Positions 19,165-27,766 of a DNA stretch of 64,000 nucleotides are shown piece after piece (position 1 is the first letter of the stretch; each line of letters starts with the position of its first letter). Made by a program: the position numbers and the translations under genes. The notes beneath the pieces are model-generated. The model saw nothing but the letters and a program-made list of their open reading frames with translations. It was not told where the DNA came from and searched no databases. The stretch covers positions 1,860,001 through 1,924,000 of the forward strand of contig NZ_JAJEWM010000001.1 in assembly GCF_020687685.1 (NCBI RefSeq), written 5' to 3'. Origin of the DNA: Tessaracoccus sp. OS52 (GTDB lineage Bacteria > Actinomycetota > Actinomycetes > Propionibacteriales > Propionibacteriaceae).

Positions 19165-20010
19165 ATGTCCACCCTGCGGAGCATCTCAAACGTCAACTGC
19201 AGCGCAGCTGCCCTCGACCTCGGCGCGACGGTGACGTCCTGGCGGCCCGCAGACGGCGAGGAAGTGCTGTTCGTGAGCTCAGGTTCGGCCCCCGTTCCCG
19301 GTCTGGAGTTCCACGGCGGAATCCCGGTCTGCGCGCCCTGGTTCGGCCGCGGGCGCGACGGCGTCCATGTGCCACGTCCGCACGGCCTCGTGCGCTGGGT
19401 CCCCTGGGAACTGGTGTCCCGGACCGACGGGCGGGCAGGAACCCGGCTGGTGTGGGAACTCGACGGCGCGGCCGTGGCCCACCTCCCCGGGGCCGGCGAC
19501 TACCCCTCCGACATCCGGTTCCGCCACGAGGTGACCTTCGGTGCCGAACTCGTGGTGCGGCTCACCGTCGGCTCCCCCAGCACGGGATTCGTCCTCGACG
19601 AGGCGCTCCACACCTACTTCGCCGTCGAAGATGTCCGCAACGTCCGGATCACCGAACTCGAGGACGCTCCGTTCCGGGACCACAGCGTCGATCCTCCGCT
19701 CCGGCGCGTGGCCGCCGGGGAGAGCGTCGTGCCCGCCGGGAGCATCGACCGGGTCTACCAGTGGAGCGGACCGGTGCGCATCGAGGAACCCTCCCGCACC
19801 ATCACGGTCACCTCCTGCGACGCCGCCAGCGTCGTGGTCTGGAACCCGGGCCCAGCGCCCTTGCCGGGATTCGGACCCGACGAGTGGACGCGCATGGTCT
19901 GCGTCGAGGTGGGCAACGTCCAGGGCGATGCGGTGAAGGTGCCGGCGGGCGGCTCCCACACCCTCTCGATGACAGTCTCCGTGGCTAGGCCCGATTCGCC
20001 TCGGGCGTGA
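19165..20010 (+). CDS. D-hexose-6-phosphate mutarotase, YeaD-like
   Basis: 281 residues of the aldose-1-epimerase superfamily. Segments FHGGIPVCAPWFGRGRDG (substrate-binding), PRPHGLVRWVPWEL with the catalytic His, HTYFAVEDVRNVRI, and the late WNPGPAPLPGFGPDEWTRMVCVEVGNV with the catalytic Glu match the YeaD/YMR099c family that interconverts anomers of hexose-6-phosphates. The ATG at 19165 fits a leaderless start; homology begins there. Its last 26 bp overlap the end of a convergent MFS gene. Confidence 0.9.
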   Translation: MSTLRSISNVNCSAAALDLGATVTSWRPADGEEVLFVSSGSAPVPGLEFHGGIPVCAPWFGRGRDGVHVPRPHGLVRWVPWELVSRTDGRAGTRLVWELDGAAVAHLPGAGDYPSDIRFRHEVTFGAELVVRLTVGSPSTGFVLDEALHTYFAVEDVRNVRITELEDAPFRDHSVDPPLRRVAAGESVVPAGSIDRVYQWSGPVRIEEPSRTITVTSCDAASVVVWNPGPAPLPGFGPDEWTRMVCVEVGNVQGDAVKVPAGGSHTLSMTVSVARPDSPRA

Positions 20011-21277
20011 CACCGGGCAGGAACCGCCAGAGCCAACCCCCGCCAGCGACGCACAGCACACCCGTCACCAGCCCTGCCACGGCGATGGGTGCCGCAACTG
20101 TGATCAGGGACACCATCGCCGGCCCCGCCAGCCTCCCGACGCTGGTGATCGTGTTCCAGCGCGCGATGTGTCTGGTGCGGTGCTGTTCCGGCGACAGGTC
20201 GATCCCCAGCGTCATCACGATGCCCGAACTCAGCCCGTTGCCCAGCGCCACGCAGATGGCCGACACCCCCACCGCCGCCACCGCGCCCGTCCGGGAGGAC
20301 TGCCCGACTGTGACGGCCAGCACGGCCAGGAGGACGTAGCCGAAGCCGCAGACGAACAGCGCGGGGACGATGACCGCCGTCCGGCCGCGGCGATCCATCA
20401 GGGTGCCGCCGGGCACGAACATGAAGATCTCGACCGCGGCTGCGACGGCGAAGATGAGCGAGATCGTGGCCGCATCCAGCCCGAGTGCCGCACCCAGCAA
20501 CGGCAGGATCAGCGGTCGGTTGGTGCGGCTGATCGCGAGCGGGATGACGCCGATGCCGGCGAGCAGCATCGTGGTGATGGCAGGACGTCCCGGCGCGTAC
20601 GGCGACGGGGTGTCCGGGATCGGTTCGCGGGCCTGCTGCCGAAGCGGCGTCCTGGAAGGCGCGCGATCAGAGGGCACCAGGTTCACGATCACCAGAACCG
20701 TGGCGACGGCGGCGGTGAGGGCGGCCAGCGCGAAGACCCACCCCTCGTGGAGCACCAGCACCACAGCCGCACCCGCCACGGGGCCGAGCACATGGCCGAT
20801 TCGGATCATGCCGCCGAGGGTTGACATCCCACGCGCGCGCACGGCCACCGGCAACTGCGTTCCCATGTAGGCCTGGCGGCCGAGCATCCAGACCTGTTCG
20901 CAGATGGCGGTGGCCAGCAGTGCCAGGAAGAAGCCGACGCGGTGACCGCCGGTCGCCCCGACAGCCATCGCGTGGGACACCACGGCGAAGCCTGCCAGCG
21001 CCGAGAGCACCAGCCCGATCCCGGTGGTGATCATCGAGAGGCGCTCGCCCACCGCGGTCATCACCCATCCAGCGGGGATGGGGCCGAGCACGCCGACGGC
21101 GCCCGAGACGACCGTGAGACCGGCGGCCGCCGGGACGCTGAACCCGAGTTCCAGAGCGATGAGCGGGATCAGTGGCAGCAGCGCCGACGCCCCGATCGCC
21201 TCCAGCAGCACCGGCGCGTAGATCGGCCACACCAGCCGCGCGAGCGTCCGCCTCGCACCATCGGGTTGTCCTGTCAC
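19985..21277 (-). CDS. Major facilitator superfamily transporter
   Basis: 430 residues with about twelve hydrophobic segments. The loop between the two halves is Arg-rich; the second half has the MFS-like PGGTLMDRRGRTAVI segment. The substrate is not evident. The GTG at 21277 is preferred because AGGAGG ends five bases upstream; no homology is seen in the residues before it. Divergent from an isoaspartyl methyltransferase gene over 75 bp; convergent overlap of 26 bp with the mutarotase gene. Confidence 0.82.
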   Translation of the reverse strand: MTGQPDGARRTLARLVWPIYAPVLLEAIGASALLPLIPLIALELGFSVPAAAGLTVVSGAVGVLGPIPAGWVMTAVGERLSMITTGIGLVLSALAGFAVVSHAMAVGATGGHRVGFFLALLATAICEQVWMLGRQAYMGTQLPVAVRARGMSTLGGMIRIGHVLGPVAGAAVVLVLHEGWVFALAALTAAVATVLVIVNLVPSDRAPSRTPLRQQAREPIPDTPSPYAPGRPAITTMLLAGIGVIPLAISRTNRPLILPLLGAALGLDAATISLIFAVAAAVEIFMFVPGGTLMDRRGRTAVIVPALFVCGFGYVLLAVLAVTVGQSSRTGAVAAVGVSAICVALGNGLSSGIVMTLGIDLSPEQHRTRHIARWNTITSVGRLAGPAMVSLITVAAPIAVAGLVTGVLCVAGGGWLWRFLPGVTPEANRA

Positions 21278-21352
21278 CGCCACCTCCTGCCCAACTCTCC
21301 CATCCCCGCCGCCCAAGGGACACAATGGAAGAGCCCGGACGAGGAGGTCGAC

Positions 21353-21919
21353 ATGGATCCCAGGGTGCGCGCAGCGATGGGGGCAGCGCCACGCAGCGCC
21401 TTCCTTCCTGACAATCTCCGGGACCTGTGGCGTCTGGACCGCCCCTTGCCCCTGTCACACGGCCAGACCAACTCACAACCGAGCACCGTCGTGGCCATGC
21501 TGGAGCTCCTGGACGTCCAGCCGGGGATGAAGGTCCTCGACGTGGGTTCGGGTTCGGGCTGGACCACTGCCCTGCTGGCGGAACTCGTTGGTCCGCAGGG
21601 CAGGGTGATCGGCGTCGAGCGCGTGCCGCAACTGGTGGCCGGCGGTTGCCGGGCGCTGGAGAGCGGAAGCTGGCCCTGGGCCGAGATCCGGCAAGCCACC
21701 GCCGGGACCCTGGGCGCCCCGGCGGATGCGCCTTTCGACCGGATCCTCGTCTCGGCCGAAGCGGACAGCCTGCCGCGGGCGCTGGTGGACCAGCTGGCCG
21801 ACGGCGGCGTCATGGTGGTCCCGGTCGCAGGCGTCATGACCCGGGTGGTGCGCGCCGGAGGCGACCAGCTGGTGACCCGGCATGGCTTCTATGTGTTCGT
21901 CCCACTGATCGAGGACTGA
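21353..21919 (+). CDS. Protein-L-isoaspartate O-methyltransferase-like protein
   Basis: 188 residues. The PCMT family opening is present: AAMGAAPRSAFLPDN, PLSHGQTNSQPSTVVAMLELLDVQPGMKVLDVGSGSGWTTALLAEL. The last part is AdoMet motif I, and the S/T-Q segment matches the substrate region around SQP. PCMT enzymes methylate isoaspartyl residues for repair. The protein is a little short against the usual ~210 residues. The ATG has GAGGAGG at 21341-21347. A CACAAT at 21321-21326 could be its -10. Confidence 0.85.
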   Translation: MDPRVRAAMGAAPRSAFLPDNLRDLWRLDRPLPLSHGQTNSQPSTVVAMLELLDVQPGMKVLDVGSGSGWTTALLAELVGPQGRVIGVERVPQLVAGGCRALESGSWPWAEIRQATAGTLGAPADAPFDRILVSAEADSLPRALVDQLADGGVMVVPVAGVMTRVVRAGGDQLVTRHGFYVFVPLIED

Positions 21920-21928
21920 CGCGATTGC

Positions 21929-21945
21929 GGTAACGACTCGGTAAC
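21929..21945. promoter_or_regulatory. Direct repeat GGTAAC upstream of the TRAP operon
   Basis: Two GGTAAC copies starting at 21929 and 21940, one helical turn (11 bp) apart, between the methyltransferase gene and dctP. A regulator site is possible; nothing in the window identifies the protein. Confidence 0.3.
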
Positions 21946-22077
21946 GGTGGACGCGGATCGATGCAACTGGTGGCAACAACCTCGACACTTGACTGAGGGC
22001 TGGCTCATGCTGCTTCTACAGCAACATGCCGGCACAGATGCCGAACAAGCCCTGAAAGTTCGAAGGAGAACCCACCA

Positions 22078-23159
22078 ATGCGGAAGACCACCCGATTCGC
22101 GCTCGTCGCCTCGAGCGCCGTCGCAGCACTCATGATCGGCGCCTGCAGCAACGGCACCACCACGCCGGAGGACCCCGAAGAGACCACCACCGCAACCGCC
22201 GGAGAGACCGCGTCCGAGGAGGAAAGCGCGCCGGCCGAGAACGTCGAGCCCACCGTCATGAAGCTGGCCCTCAACCAGCCTGAGGACCACGTCTCCTACA
22301 TCGCCCTCGAGGCCTTCGGTGAGGACCTCAAGGAGGCCACCGACGGGCGCTGGGACATCGAGGTGCACGCCAACAGCACCCTCGGCAACCAGGACGAGTA
22401 CGTCCAGTCCGTCGGCCAGGGCGTCATCGACATGGCCGTCGTCTCCGCACCGCAGCTGGAGAACCTCTCCAAGGACTTCACCATCTTCAGCCTTCCGACC
22501 GTGTTCGAGTCCATCGACCACCAGATGAAGGTCCTCGCCGACGACGAGATCGTCGGAGACCTCTACACCTCGCTCGAGGACAGCAACGGCATCACGGTCG
22601 TCGGTGGCCTCACCCAGGGCGCTCGCAGCATCTACACCAAGGACGCCATCGCCCAGACCCCCGAGGACCTGGCCGGCAAGAAGATCCGCGTGCAGGAGAG
22701 CCCGTCTTCCTCGCGATGATCAACGCCTTCAAGGCCTCCCCCACCCCGATGCCCTTCGGTGACGTCTACACCGGCCTCCAGTCCGGCGTGGTCGACGGAG
22801 CCGAGAACAACGAGATCTCCTACTTCAAGAACAAGCACCACGAGGTCGCCCCCTTCTTCTCCTTCACCCGCCACCTGATCGGCGCCGACTTCGTCATCAT
22901 CAACGCCGACACCCTGGCCGAGATGTCCGAGGAGGATCGCGCAGCCTTCGACGAGGCCTGGGACGCCGCTTGGGACATGCACACCACGCAGTGGGTCTCC
23001 GACACCGAGACCGCCATCGCCGACGCCGAGGCCGCGGGCGCAACCTTCGAAGAGGTTGACAGCGAGGCCTTCACCGAGGTCCTGACCCCGCTGCTGGACG
23101 AGTTCCTCACCGAGGACAGCCAGAAGTCCCTCTACGAGGCCATCCAGGGCGCGAAGTAA
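22078..23159 (+). pseudogene. dctP: TRAP transporter solute-binding protein DctP, frameshifted
   Basis: Signal peptide with lipobox (MIGACSN), then the DctP fold. Reading frame 1 runs to 22719 and ends IRVQESPSSSR; the correct continuation VFLAMINAFKASPTPMPFGDVYTGLQSGVVDGAENN is in the next frame from 22705 on and ends at 23159. Inserting one G after the CCG at 22702-22704 restores the family sequence perfectly across the junction, so this is a single-base deletion. The rest of the gene, including the conserved PFGDVYTGLQSGVVDGAENN, is intact. GAAGGAG precedes the ATG. DctP captures C4-dicarboxylates or other carboxylates for the Na+-driven DctQM. Either a fresh pseudogene or a sequencing error. 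Confidence 0.9.
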
Positions 23160-23197
23160 CTCCACCCGGATAGCCAGCAGCACCGCAACACAACCGC

Positions 23198-23238
23198 AGC
23201 GAGGGCGTCGGGGGTCCCAGACCGCCGGCGCCCTCGCT
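23198..23238 (+). terminator. Stem-loop between dctP and dctQ
   Basis: A perfect 10-bp stem, AGCGAGGGCG (23198-23207) with CGCCCTCGCT (23229-23238), around a 21-nt loop. No U tract follows. In binding-protein operons such elements usually protect the upstream mRNA or end part of the transcripts, giving more binding protein than permease. Confidence 0.6.
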
Positions 23239-23285
23239 TCGATCAATCCAAGCAACAGCACCACCCGCGTCCACGGAGGACAACC

Positions 23286-23912
23286 TTGACCACCAAACCA
23301 CCGGAATCAAACTTCCCCGGAGAGCCAGTCCCTGGCGACGAAGCACCCCCAGCGGCCCCCACACCCCAACCGGGGCCCGTGCGCTGGCACGGCCTGATCG
23401 CCGTCCTCGGGACCATCCGCAAGGTCGTGGACCGGATCCTCGCACTGCTGTGCATCGTCTTGTTCGTGTTGCTGGTCATCATCGTGGCCTGGCAGGTGTT
23501 CACCCGTGAGATCGTCAAGAACTCGGCGCCGTGGACCCAGGAGGCCGCCCTGTTCACCTTCGTTGTCCTCGCCATGCTGTCGGCGGCCTACGTGTTCTCC
23601 GAGCGGGGCCACATCGCCGTCGAGATGCTGGTGGAGAAGCTCCCGATGCGCGGGCAGAAGGTCATGGGCATCATCATCGAACTGGTCGTGATCTTCTTCT
23701 TCATCTCGGTCTTCATCATGGGCGGCCTCCGGGTCGCCGAGAACGCCTGGGGACAGGGAATCTCCACCCTGCCGCTCACCGTCGGCCAGATCTACCTCGT
23801 CATGCCCCTGGCCGGCGTACTGACCTGCTTCTACTCGCTGACGCACATCGTCGGCATCCTCGCGGGCGTCGAGAAGCCAGTCCCCTCCACCGAGCTCGAA
23901 GGAGCCGTCTGA
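23286..23912 (+). CDS. dctQ: TRAP transporter small permease DctQ
   Basis: 208 residues, four membrane segments, the standard small subunit that joins the binding protein to DctM. Family features: VAWQVFTREIVKNSAPWTQEAALFTFVVLAMLSAAYVFSERGHIAVEML. An unusual Pro-rich cytoplasmic N-terminal extension of about 35 residues precedes the first membrane segment. Translation appears to begin at a TTG, with GGAGGA eight bases upstream; no ATG or GTG fits better. A GAAGGAG for dctM overlaps its last codons. Confidence 0.88.
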   Translation: MTTKPPESNFPGEPVPGDEAPPAAPTPQPGPVRWHGLIAVLGTIRKVVDRILALLCIVLFVLLVIIVAWQVFTREIVKNSAPWTQEAALFTFVVLAMLSAAYVFSERGHIAVEMLVEKLPMRGQKVMGIIIELVVIFFFISVFIMGGLRVAENAWGQGISTLPLTVGQIYLVMPLAGVLTCFYSLTHIVGILAGVEKPVPSTELEGAV

Positions 23913-23913
23913 C

Positions 23914-25230
23914 ATGGATCCTTTGACAACGCTTGCAGTGATCGTGCTCGTCGCTGGCATCACGATCGGCATCGCGATGGGCCTGCCTGTGGCCGTCTCC
24001 ATGGGCCTCCCCTCGATGCTGGCCGTCTTCATCCTCCTCGGGGACTGGGACGGAGCCGCCTTCACCGGGGCCCAGAAGATCTTCTCGGGCAGCAACTCGT
24101 TCGCCCTCCTCGCGATTCCTTTCTTCGTGCTGGCCGGCGGTCTGATGAACACCGGCGGCATCGCGTCCCGGCTCATCGACCTGGCCATGGTGATCTCCGG
24201 CCGGATGCCCGCGGCGCTGGCGCAGACCACCGTGGTCGCCAACACGTTCTTCGGTGCGGTATCGGGCGCGTCGGTCGCCTCCGCCGCGGCCGTGGGCACC
24301 GTTCTCAGTCCCCCGATGCGAAAGGCCGGCTACGACCCCGCCTTCGGCGCGGCGGTCAACGGCGCCTCGTCGCCAGCCGGGATGCTGATCCCCCCGAGCA
24401 ACACCTTCATCGTGTACTCGCTGGTCTCCAGCACCTCCATCGGTGCCCTCTTCATGGCTGGCGTCGGCCCGGGCCTGTTGTGGTCGGCCGTCTGCATCCT
24501 GGTGGTGGCCTGGTACGCCCGCAAGCGCCCAGAGCTGAAGAGCACCGCCGCGCGACCCACCTTCAAGCAGGCGCTGGTCATCTTCCTGAAGGCCGTCCCC
24601 GCCCTGCTCATGATCTTCGTCGTCATCGGCGGCATCCTGAGCGGCATCTTCACCGCCACGGAGTCGGCGGTCATCGCCGTGCTCTACTCCTTGGTGCTCG
24701 GTCTCGTGCAGCGGACATTGCCGGTCAGGGAACTGCCGAGGATCCTCCTCGAGGCCGCCAAGGTGACCGGCATCATCATGCTCCTCATTGGAGTCTCCAG
24801 CATCCTCGGCTACGTCCTGGCCTTCGCGAGCATCCCCCAACTCGTCACCGCCGGCCTCCTCGGGTTCACGAGCAACAAGGTCCTGATCATCATCATCATC
24901 ATGATCGTGCTGCTGATCGCGGGTACGGTGATGGACCCCACCCCCGCAATCCTGATCTTCACCCCGATCTTCCTGCCAGTGGTCACCGAACTGGGGGTGA
25001 GCCCGATCCACTTCGGCACGATGATGGTGTTCAACATGTGCCTGGGCAACATCTCGCCGCCGATCGGCAACAACCTGTTCGTCGCCGCCCGGGTGGCGAA
25101 CGTCCGGATCGAGGCACTGATCAGCCGGCTGTGGCCCTTCTTCTGGGCGCTGGTCGGTGCGCTGTTCATCGTCGCGTTCGTTCCTCAGCTCTCGCTCTGG
25201 TTGCCGAGTGTGATGGGACTCATCAAGTAG
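23914..25230 (+). CDS. dctM: TRAP transporter large permease DctM
   Basis: 438 residues, about twelve membrane segments; the ion-coupled transport subunit. Typical stretches: GLPVAVSMGLPSMLA, FSGSNSFALLAIPFFVLAGGLMNTGGIASRLIDL, ASSPAGMLIPPSNTFIVYS (half-helix Na+ site) and the terminal MVFNMCLGNISPPIGNNLFVAARVA. Intact, which makes the broken dctP in the same operon notable. It starts two bases after dctQ stops. The transported compound cannot be inferred. Confidence 0.93.
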   Translation: MDPLTTLAVIVLVAGITIGIAMGLPVAVSMGLPSMLAVFILLGDWDGAAFTGAQKIFSGSNSFALLAIPFFVLAGGLMNTGGIASRLIDLAMVISGRMPAALAQTTVVANTFFGAVSGASVASAAAVGTVLSPPMRKAGYDPAFGAAVNGASSPAGMLIPPSNTFIVYSLVSSTSIGALFMAGVGPGLLWSAVCILVVAWYARKRPELKSTAARPTFKQALVIFLKAVPALLMIFVVIGGILSGIFTATESAVIAVLYSLVLGLVQRTLPVRELPRILLEAAKVTGIIMLLIGVSSILGYVLAFASIPQLVTAGLLGFTSNKVLIIIIIMIVLLIAGTVMDPTPAILIFTPIFLPVVTELGVSPIHFGTMMVFNMCLGNISPPIGNNLFVAARVANVRIEALISRLWPFFWALVGALFIVAFVPQLSLWLPSVMGLIK

Positions 25231-25241
25231 TAACCCTCGAC

Positions 25242-25259
25242 GACACCGTCGTGGGTGTC
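25242..25259. terminator. Small hairpin between convergent dctM and CDF genes
   Basis: GACACC (25242-25247) pairs with GGTGTC (25254-25259), loop of six. It contains the last bases of the minus-strand CDF gene. No U tract; a weak bidirectional terminator at best. Confidence 0.25.
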
Positions 25260-26235
25260 ACGCCCCTCCTTCCGGAGGCACCAAGTCCTTCGGAAGGTGG
25301 TGGGTGACAACCACGACGGTGTCGCTTGTTTTCCAGTCGACCTCGGAGCACCGGCGCTGGAGTTCCTCGATCTGGTCCACCGTGGGGTCCGTCCCCAGCG
25401 TCGGCGCCACGAACACCTCGCTGTGGAACACATGCCCCATGTCCCGCACCCGGACGGTCGAACGGTCCACCCAATCCGTCCGGTCAGCCTGCAGTTGGAG
25501 CAGACCGACCACGGGGTGCGGCTCGTCGGAGTCGATGGGTGTGGCCCGGCCGTCGAGGAGGTCTCGTACCGCGCTGCGAATGTTGGTGACGCCGTCCCAC
25601 AGGATCGACGTCGCCACCAGGATCGCGGCCACGGAGTCCGCCCACCACAACCCGAAGCCGATGCCCGTCACGCCTGCGATGGTGGCCAGCCCGGTGGTCC
25701 AGTCAGCCTTGTTCATGTCCGCGTCCGCGGTCAGCACCTTGTCGTGCAGCGGCTCGGCCAGTTTCATCTTCAGCCGTCCCAGGATCATGGGCGGGATCGC
25801 GACGATCGCCATCACGATGATCATCAGCCAGCCCGCCCAGATGGTGAAGCCTCCGATGGGCACGACCCCGATGGGCGGATGCTCCCCCTTCAGCAGGCCG
25901 GACGCGCCGTTGTAGACCAGCGAGATCCCCATCACCAGGAGCGCGACCGCGGCTACCAGGTGTCCCGCCCCGACCGCGCGGTGGTGCCCGTAGGGATGCT
26001 CCGGATCCCGGCTCATCCGTGCCCGCCAGATCCCGAACAGGAAGACCGCCGGGGGCAGGATTGCCAGCATGTCCTCGGCGAAGGCCGTCCGCATGGCCTG
26101 GGACTGCCCCGCCACCAGGCCGACCGCGACCACGATGAGGGACATCACCACGATGCTTGTCCACTCCAGACGGATGGCTTTTCGCAGCAGTTCCTGCTGC
26201 TTGGCCGGGAGCGAGGAGTGGATGCCCCGGGTCAC
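25258..26235 (-). CDS. Cation diffusion facilitator transporter
   Basis: 325 residues with about six membrane segments and a C-terminal cytoplasmic domain, the CDF layout that exports Zn2+, Mn2+, Fe2+ or similar with H+ exchange. The HPYGHHRAVGAGHLVAA segment and the acidic LTADADMNKADWTTGLAT segment correspond to the transmembrane metal-binding regions; the last ~90 residues look like the ferredoxin-fold dimer domain (STVRVRDMGHVFHSEVFV). The ATG overlaps the upstream lipoprotein stop by four bases (ATGA), so both are made together. Confidence 0.85.
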   Translation of the reverse strand: MTRGIHSSLPAKQQELLRKAIRLEWTSIVVMSLIVVAVGLVAGQSQAMRTAFAEDMLAILPPAVFLFGIWRARMSRDPEHPYGHHRAVGAGHLVAAVALLVMGISLVYNGASGLLKGEHPPIGVVPIGGFTIWAGWLMIIVMAIVAIPPMILGRLKMKLAEPLHDKVLTADADMNKADWTTGLATIAGVTGIGFGLWWADSVAAILVATSILWDGVTNIRSAVRDLLDGRATPIDSDEPHPVVGLLQLQADRTDWVDRSTVRVRDMGHVFHSEVFVAPTLGTDPTVDQIEELQRRCSEVDWKTSDTVVVVTHHLPKDLVPPEGGA

Positions 26236-26690
26236 GGCTGCAGCCCTTCCTCGATGAGGAACCGCTCAAGGCTGGACTGCAGGGCGTTCTCCCCCATCCT
26301 GACAGCCATCACCAGCTTCTCCTTCTTCCCGTCCGGTCCGGTGGTCTCCGCGTACGGGCGGGTGAGCGCCGCGTGCGTCGTCCAGGGCGACTTCGCCGTG
26401 AGGCCCCCCACGACGACGTCCAGCTCCCCCAGCTTGAGTTCCTCCATCAGCACGCTCTCCGCGCCTTCGCTCCAGACGATCTCGGCGTCGATCGACTCCG
26501 CCCAGGCGGAGATGATCTCCGCCTCCCGGTCCGTGTACGGCTCATTGGGCGAGACGCCGACGCGCAACTCGCCCCCCATCGCGCGCACCAAGGTTCCCTC
26601 AGGATCGCGTGGGAACTCGGGCTCCGAGCAACCTGGAAGAAACAGCGTCGCGACCAGCGCGACGACGACCAGCCACCACCTAGACGTCAT
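26232..26690 (-). CDS. Half-size family 3 solute-binding lipoprotein coupled to a CDF transporter
   Basis: 152 residues. Signal peptide and lipobox LPGCSEP. The following part resembles the first lobe of an amino-acid-type (family 3) binding protein: LRVGVSPNEPYTDREAEIISAWAES and GELDVVVGGLTAKSPWTTHAALTRPY. Normal members have ~250 residues; the second lobe is missing and the protein goes directly to a C-terminal helix. The frame is clean, so this is a genuine short form, not a recent truncation. It overlaps the CDF gene, so it may be an outer accessory for metal export or sensing; that is inference. Confidence 0.7.
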   Translation of the reverse strand: MTSRWWLVVVALVATLFLPGCSEPEFPRDPEGTLVRAMGGELRVGVSPNEPYTDREAEIISAWAESIDAEIVWSEGAESVLMEELKLGELDVVVGGLTAKSPWTTHAALTRPYAETTGPDGKKEKLVMAVRMGENALQSSLERFLIEEGLQP

Positions 26691-26696
26691 GGGCCA

Positions 26697-26702
26697 ACCC
26701 TA
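26697..26702 (-). promoter_or_regulatory. Leaderless -10 box of the lipoprotein-CDF operon
   Basis: TAGGGT on the minus strand, 6 nt before the ATG at 26690. Confidence 0.55.
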
Positions 26703-26746
26703 GGGTGGTGGCGGGTCCGCACTTCGGAAGCTGGGAGAATGGCCCC

Positions 26747-27766
26747 ATGAGCCACGAGCACGACCACCACGAGCACGACCACCATGAGCACGACCACCAT
26801 GAGCACGACCATGACCACGACCACGGCACCGGCACCGGCTCATGGTCGCGCCTGCGGCACGCGCTCATCCCCCACAGCCATGACCACACCGAGGCAATCC
26901 AGACCGCGGAACAGGCAAGCGCCGTCGGGATCCGGGCAGCCTGGATCAGTCTCGCCGGCATGGGCGCCACGGCGCTGCTGCAGATCGTCATCGTCGCCCT
27001 CAGCGGGTCGATCGCACTGCTCGCCGACACCGTCCACAACCTCGGTCACCTGGCCACCACCATCCCGCTGATCATCGCCTTCCGGCTGGGGCGCCGGGCG
27101 CCCACCCGTCGTTTCCCCTACGGCTTCAAGCGGGCCGAGGACCTCGTAGGGCTCTTCATCGGTCTGGTGGTGGCGATCTCCGCGGCGATCATCATCTGGG
27201 AGTCGGTGCGCGCCATCAGCAACCCGCGAGACCTGACCAACCTGGGCTGGGTGCTCGCCGCCGCGATCATCGGCGCGGCCGGGAATGAACTGGTGGCCCG
27301 CTACCGCATCCGCGCGGGGCGGCGAATCGGCTCGGCCGCCCTGGTGGCCGAGGGTCAGCACGCCCGCACCGACGCCCTGACCTCGCTGGCGGTCATCATC
27401 GGCGTGGTGGGCGCCTGGGTCGGACTGCCCCAGCTGGACCCAATCGTCGGCCTCGTGATCGCCGCCGTGATCCTCGCGGTGCTCTACAACTCGATGCGCA
27501 CGGTCATCCACCGCCTGATGGACGGCGTGGAACCCGGCACCCTTGACCTGATCGAGGCGCAGGCGGCGCGGGTCGACGGCGTGCTGAGCGTTCGCCGGGC
27601 GCGCGCCCGCTGGCTCGGGCACCGGATGGAGGCGGACGTGGAGGTCGAGGTGGAGCCCGGGTTCGACGTCGACGGCGATGCCGTGGCGCACCGCGTGCGG
27701 GAACACCTCCTGCGGGAGGTTCCGCACCTGGACAACGCGACGGTACACGCCTGCGGCCTCAGGTGA
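26747..27766 (+). CDS. Zinc-type cation diffusion facilitator with histidine-rich N terminus
   Basis: 339 residues. The first ~28 residues are His/Asp/Glu repeats (HEHDH units) able to bind metal. Six membrane segments follow; LLADTVHNLGHLATTI and HARTDALTSLAVII contain the HxxxD-type tetrahedral Zn2+ site residues of ZitB/CzcD proteins. The C-terminal domain ends with MEADVEVEVEPGF...HLDNATVHA. Predicted to export Zn2+ or similar ions. The ATG at 26747 is used because the His-rich segment starts there. A weak -10-like GAGAAT stands 6 nt upstream. Divergent from the other CDF operon. Confidence 0.92.
   Translation: MSHEHDHHEHDHHEHDHHEHDHDHDHGTGTGSWSRLRHALIPHSHDHTEAIQTAEQASAVGIRAAWISLAGMGATALLQIVIVALSGSIALLADTVHNLGHLATTIPLIIAFRLGRRAPTRRFPYGFKRAEDLVGLFIGLVVAISAAIIIWESVRAISNPRDLTNLGWVLAAAIIGAAGNELVARYRIRAGRRIGSAALVAEGQHARTDALTSLAVIIGVVGAWVGLPQLDPIVGLVIAAVILAVLYNSMRTVIHRLMDGVEPGTLDLIEAQAARVDGVLSVRRARARWLGHRMEADVEVEVEPGFDVDGDAVAHRVREHLLREVPHLDNATVHACGLR
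26750..26824 (+). repeat. 15-bp tandem repeat encoding the His-rich segment
   Basis: Repeated units like CACGAGCACGACCAC, three to four copies with C/T changes, encode the metal-binding N terminus of the CDF protein. Confidence 0.8.

Noticed and set aside
22716-23159. Second part of dctP as an independent gene
   Set aside because: It is the exact continuation of the binding protein after a one-base shift and has no ribosome binding site of its own.
25260-25280. CTCC-TTCC-GGAG hairpin as terminator of dctM
   Set aside because: Stem too short, inside the CDF coding sequence, and without a U tract.
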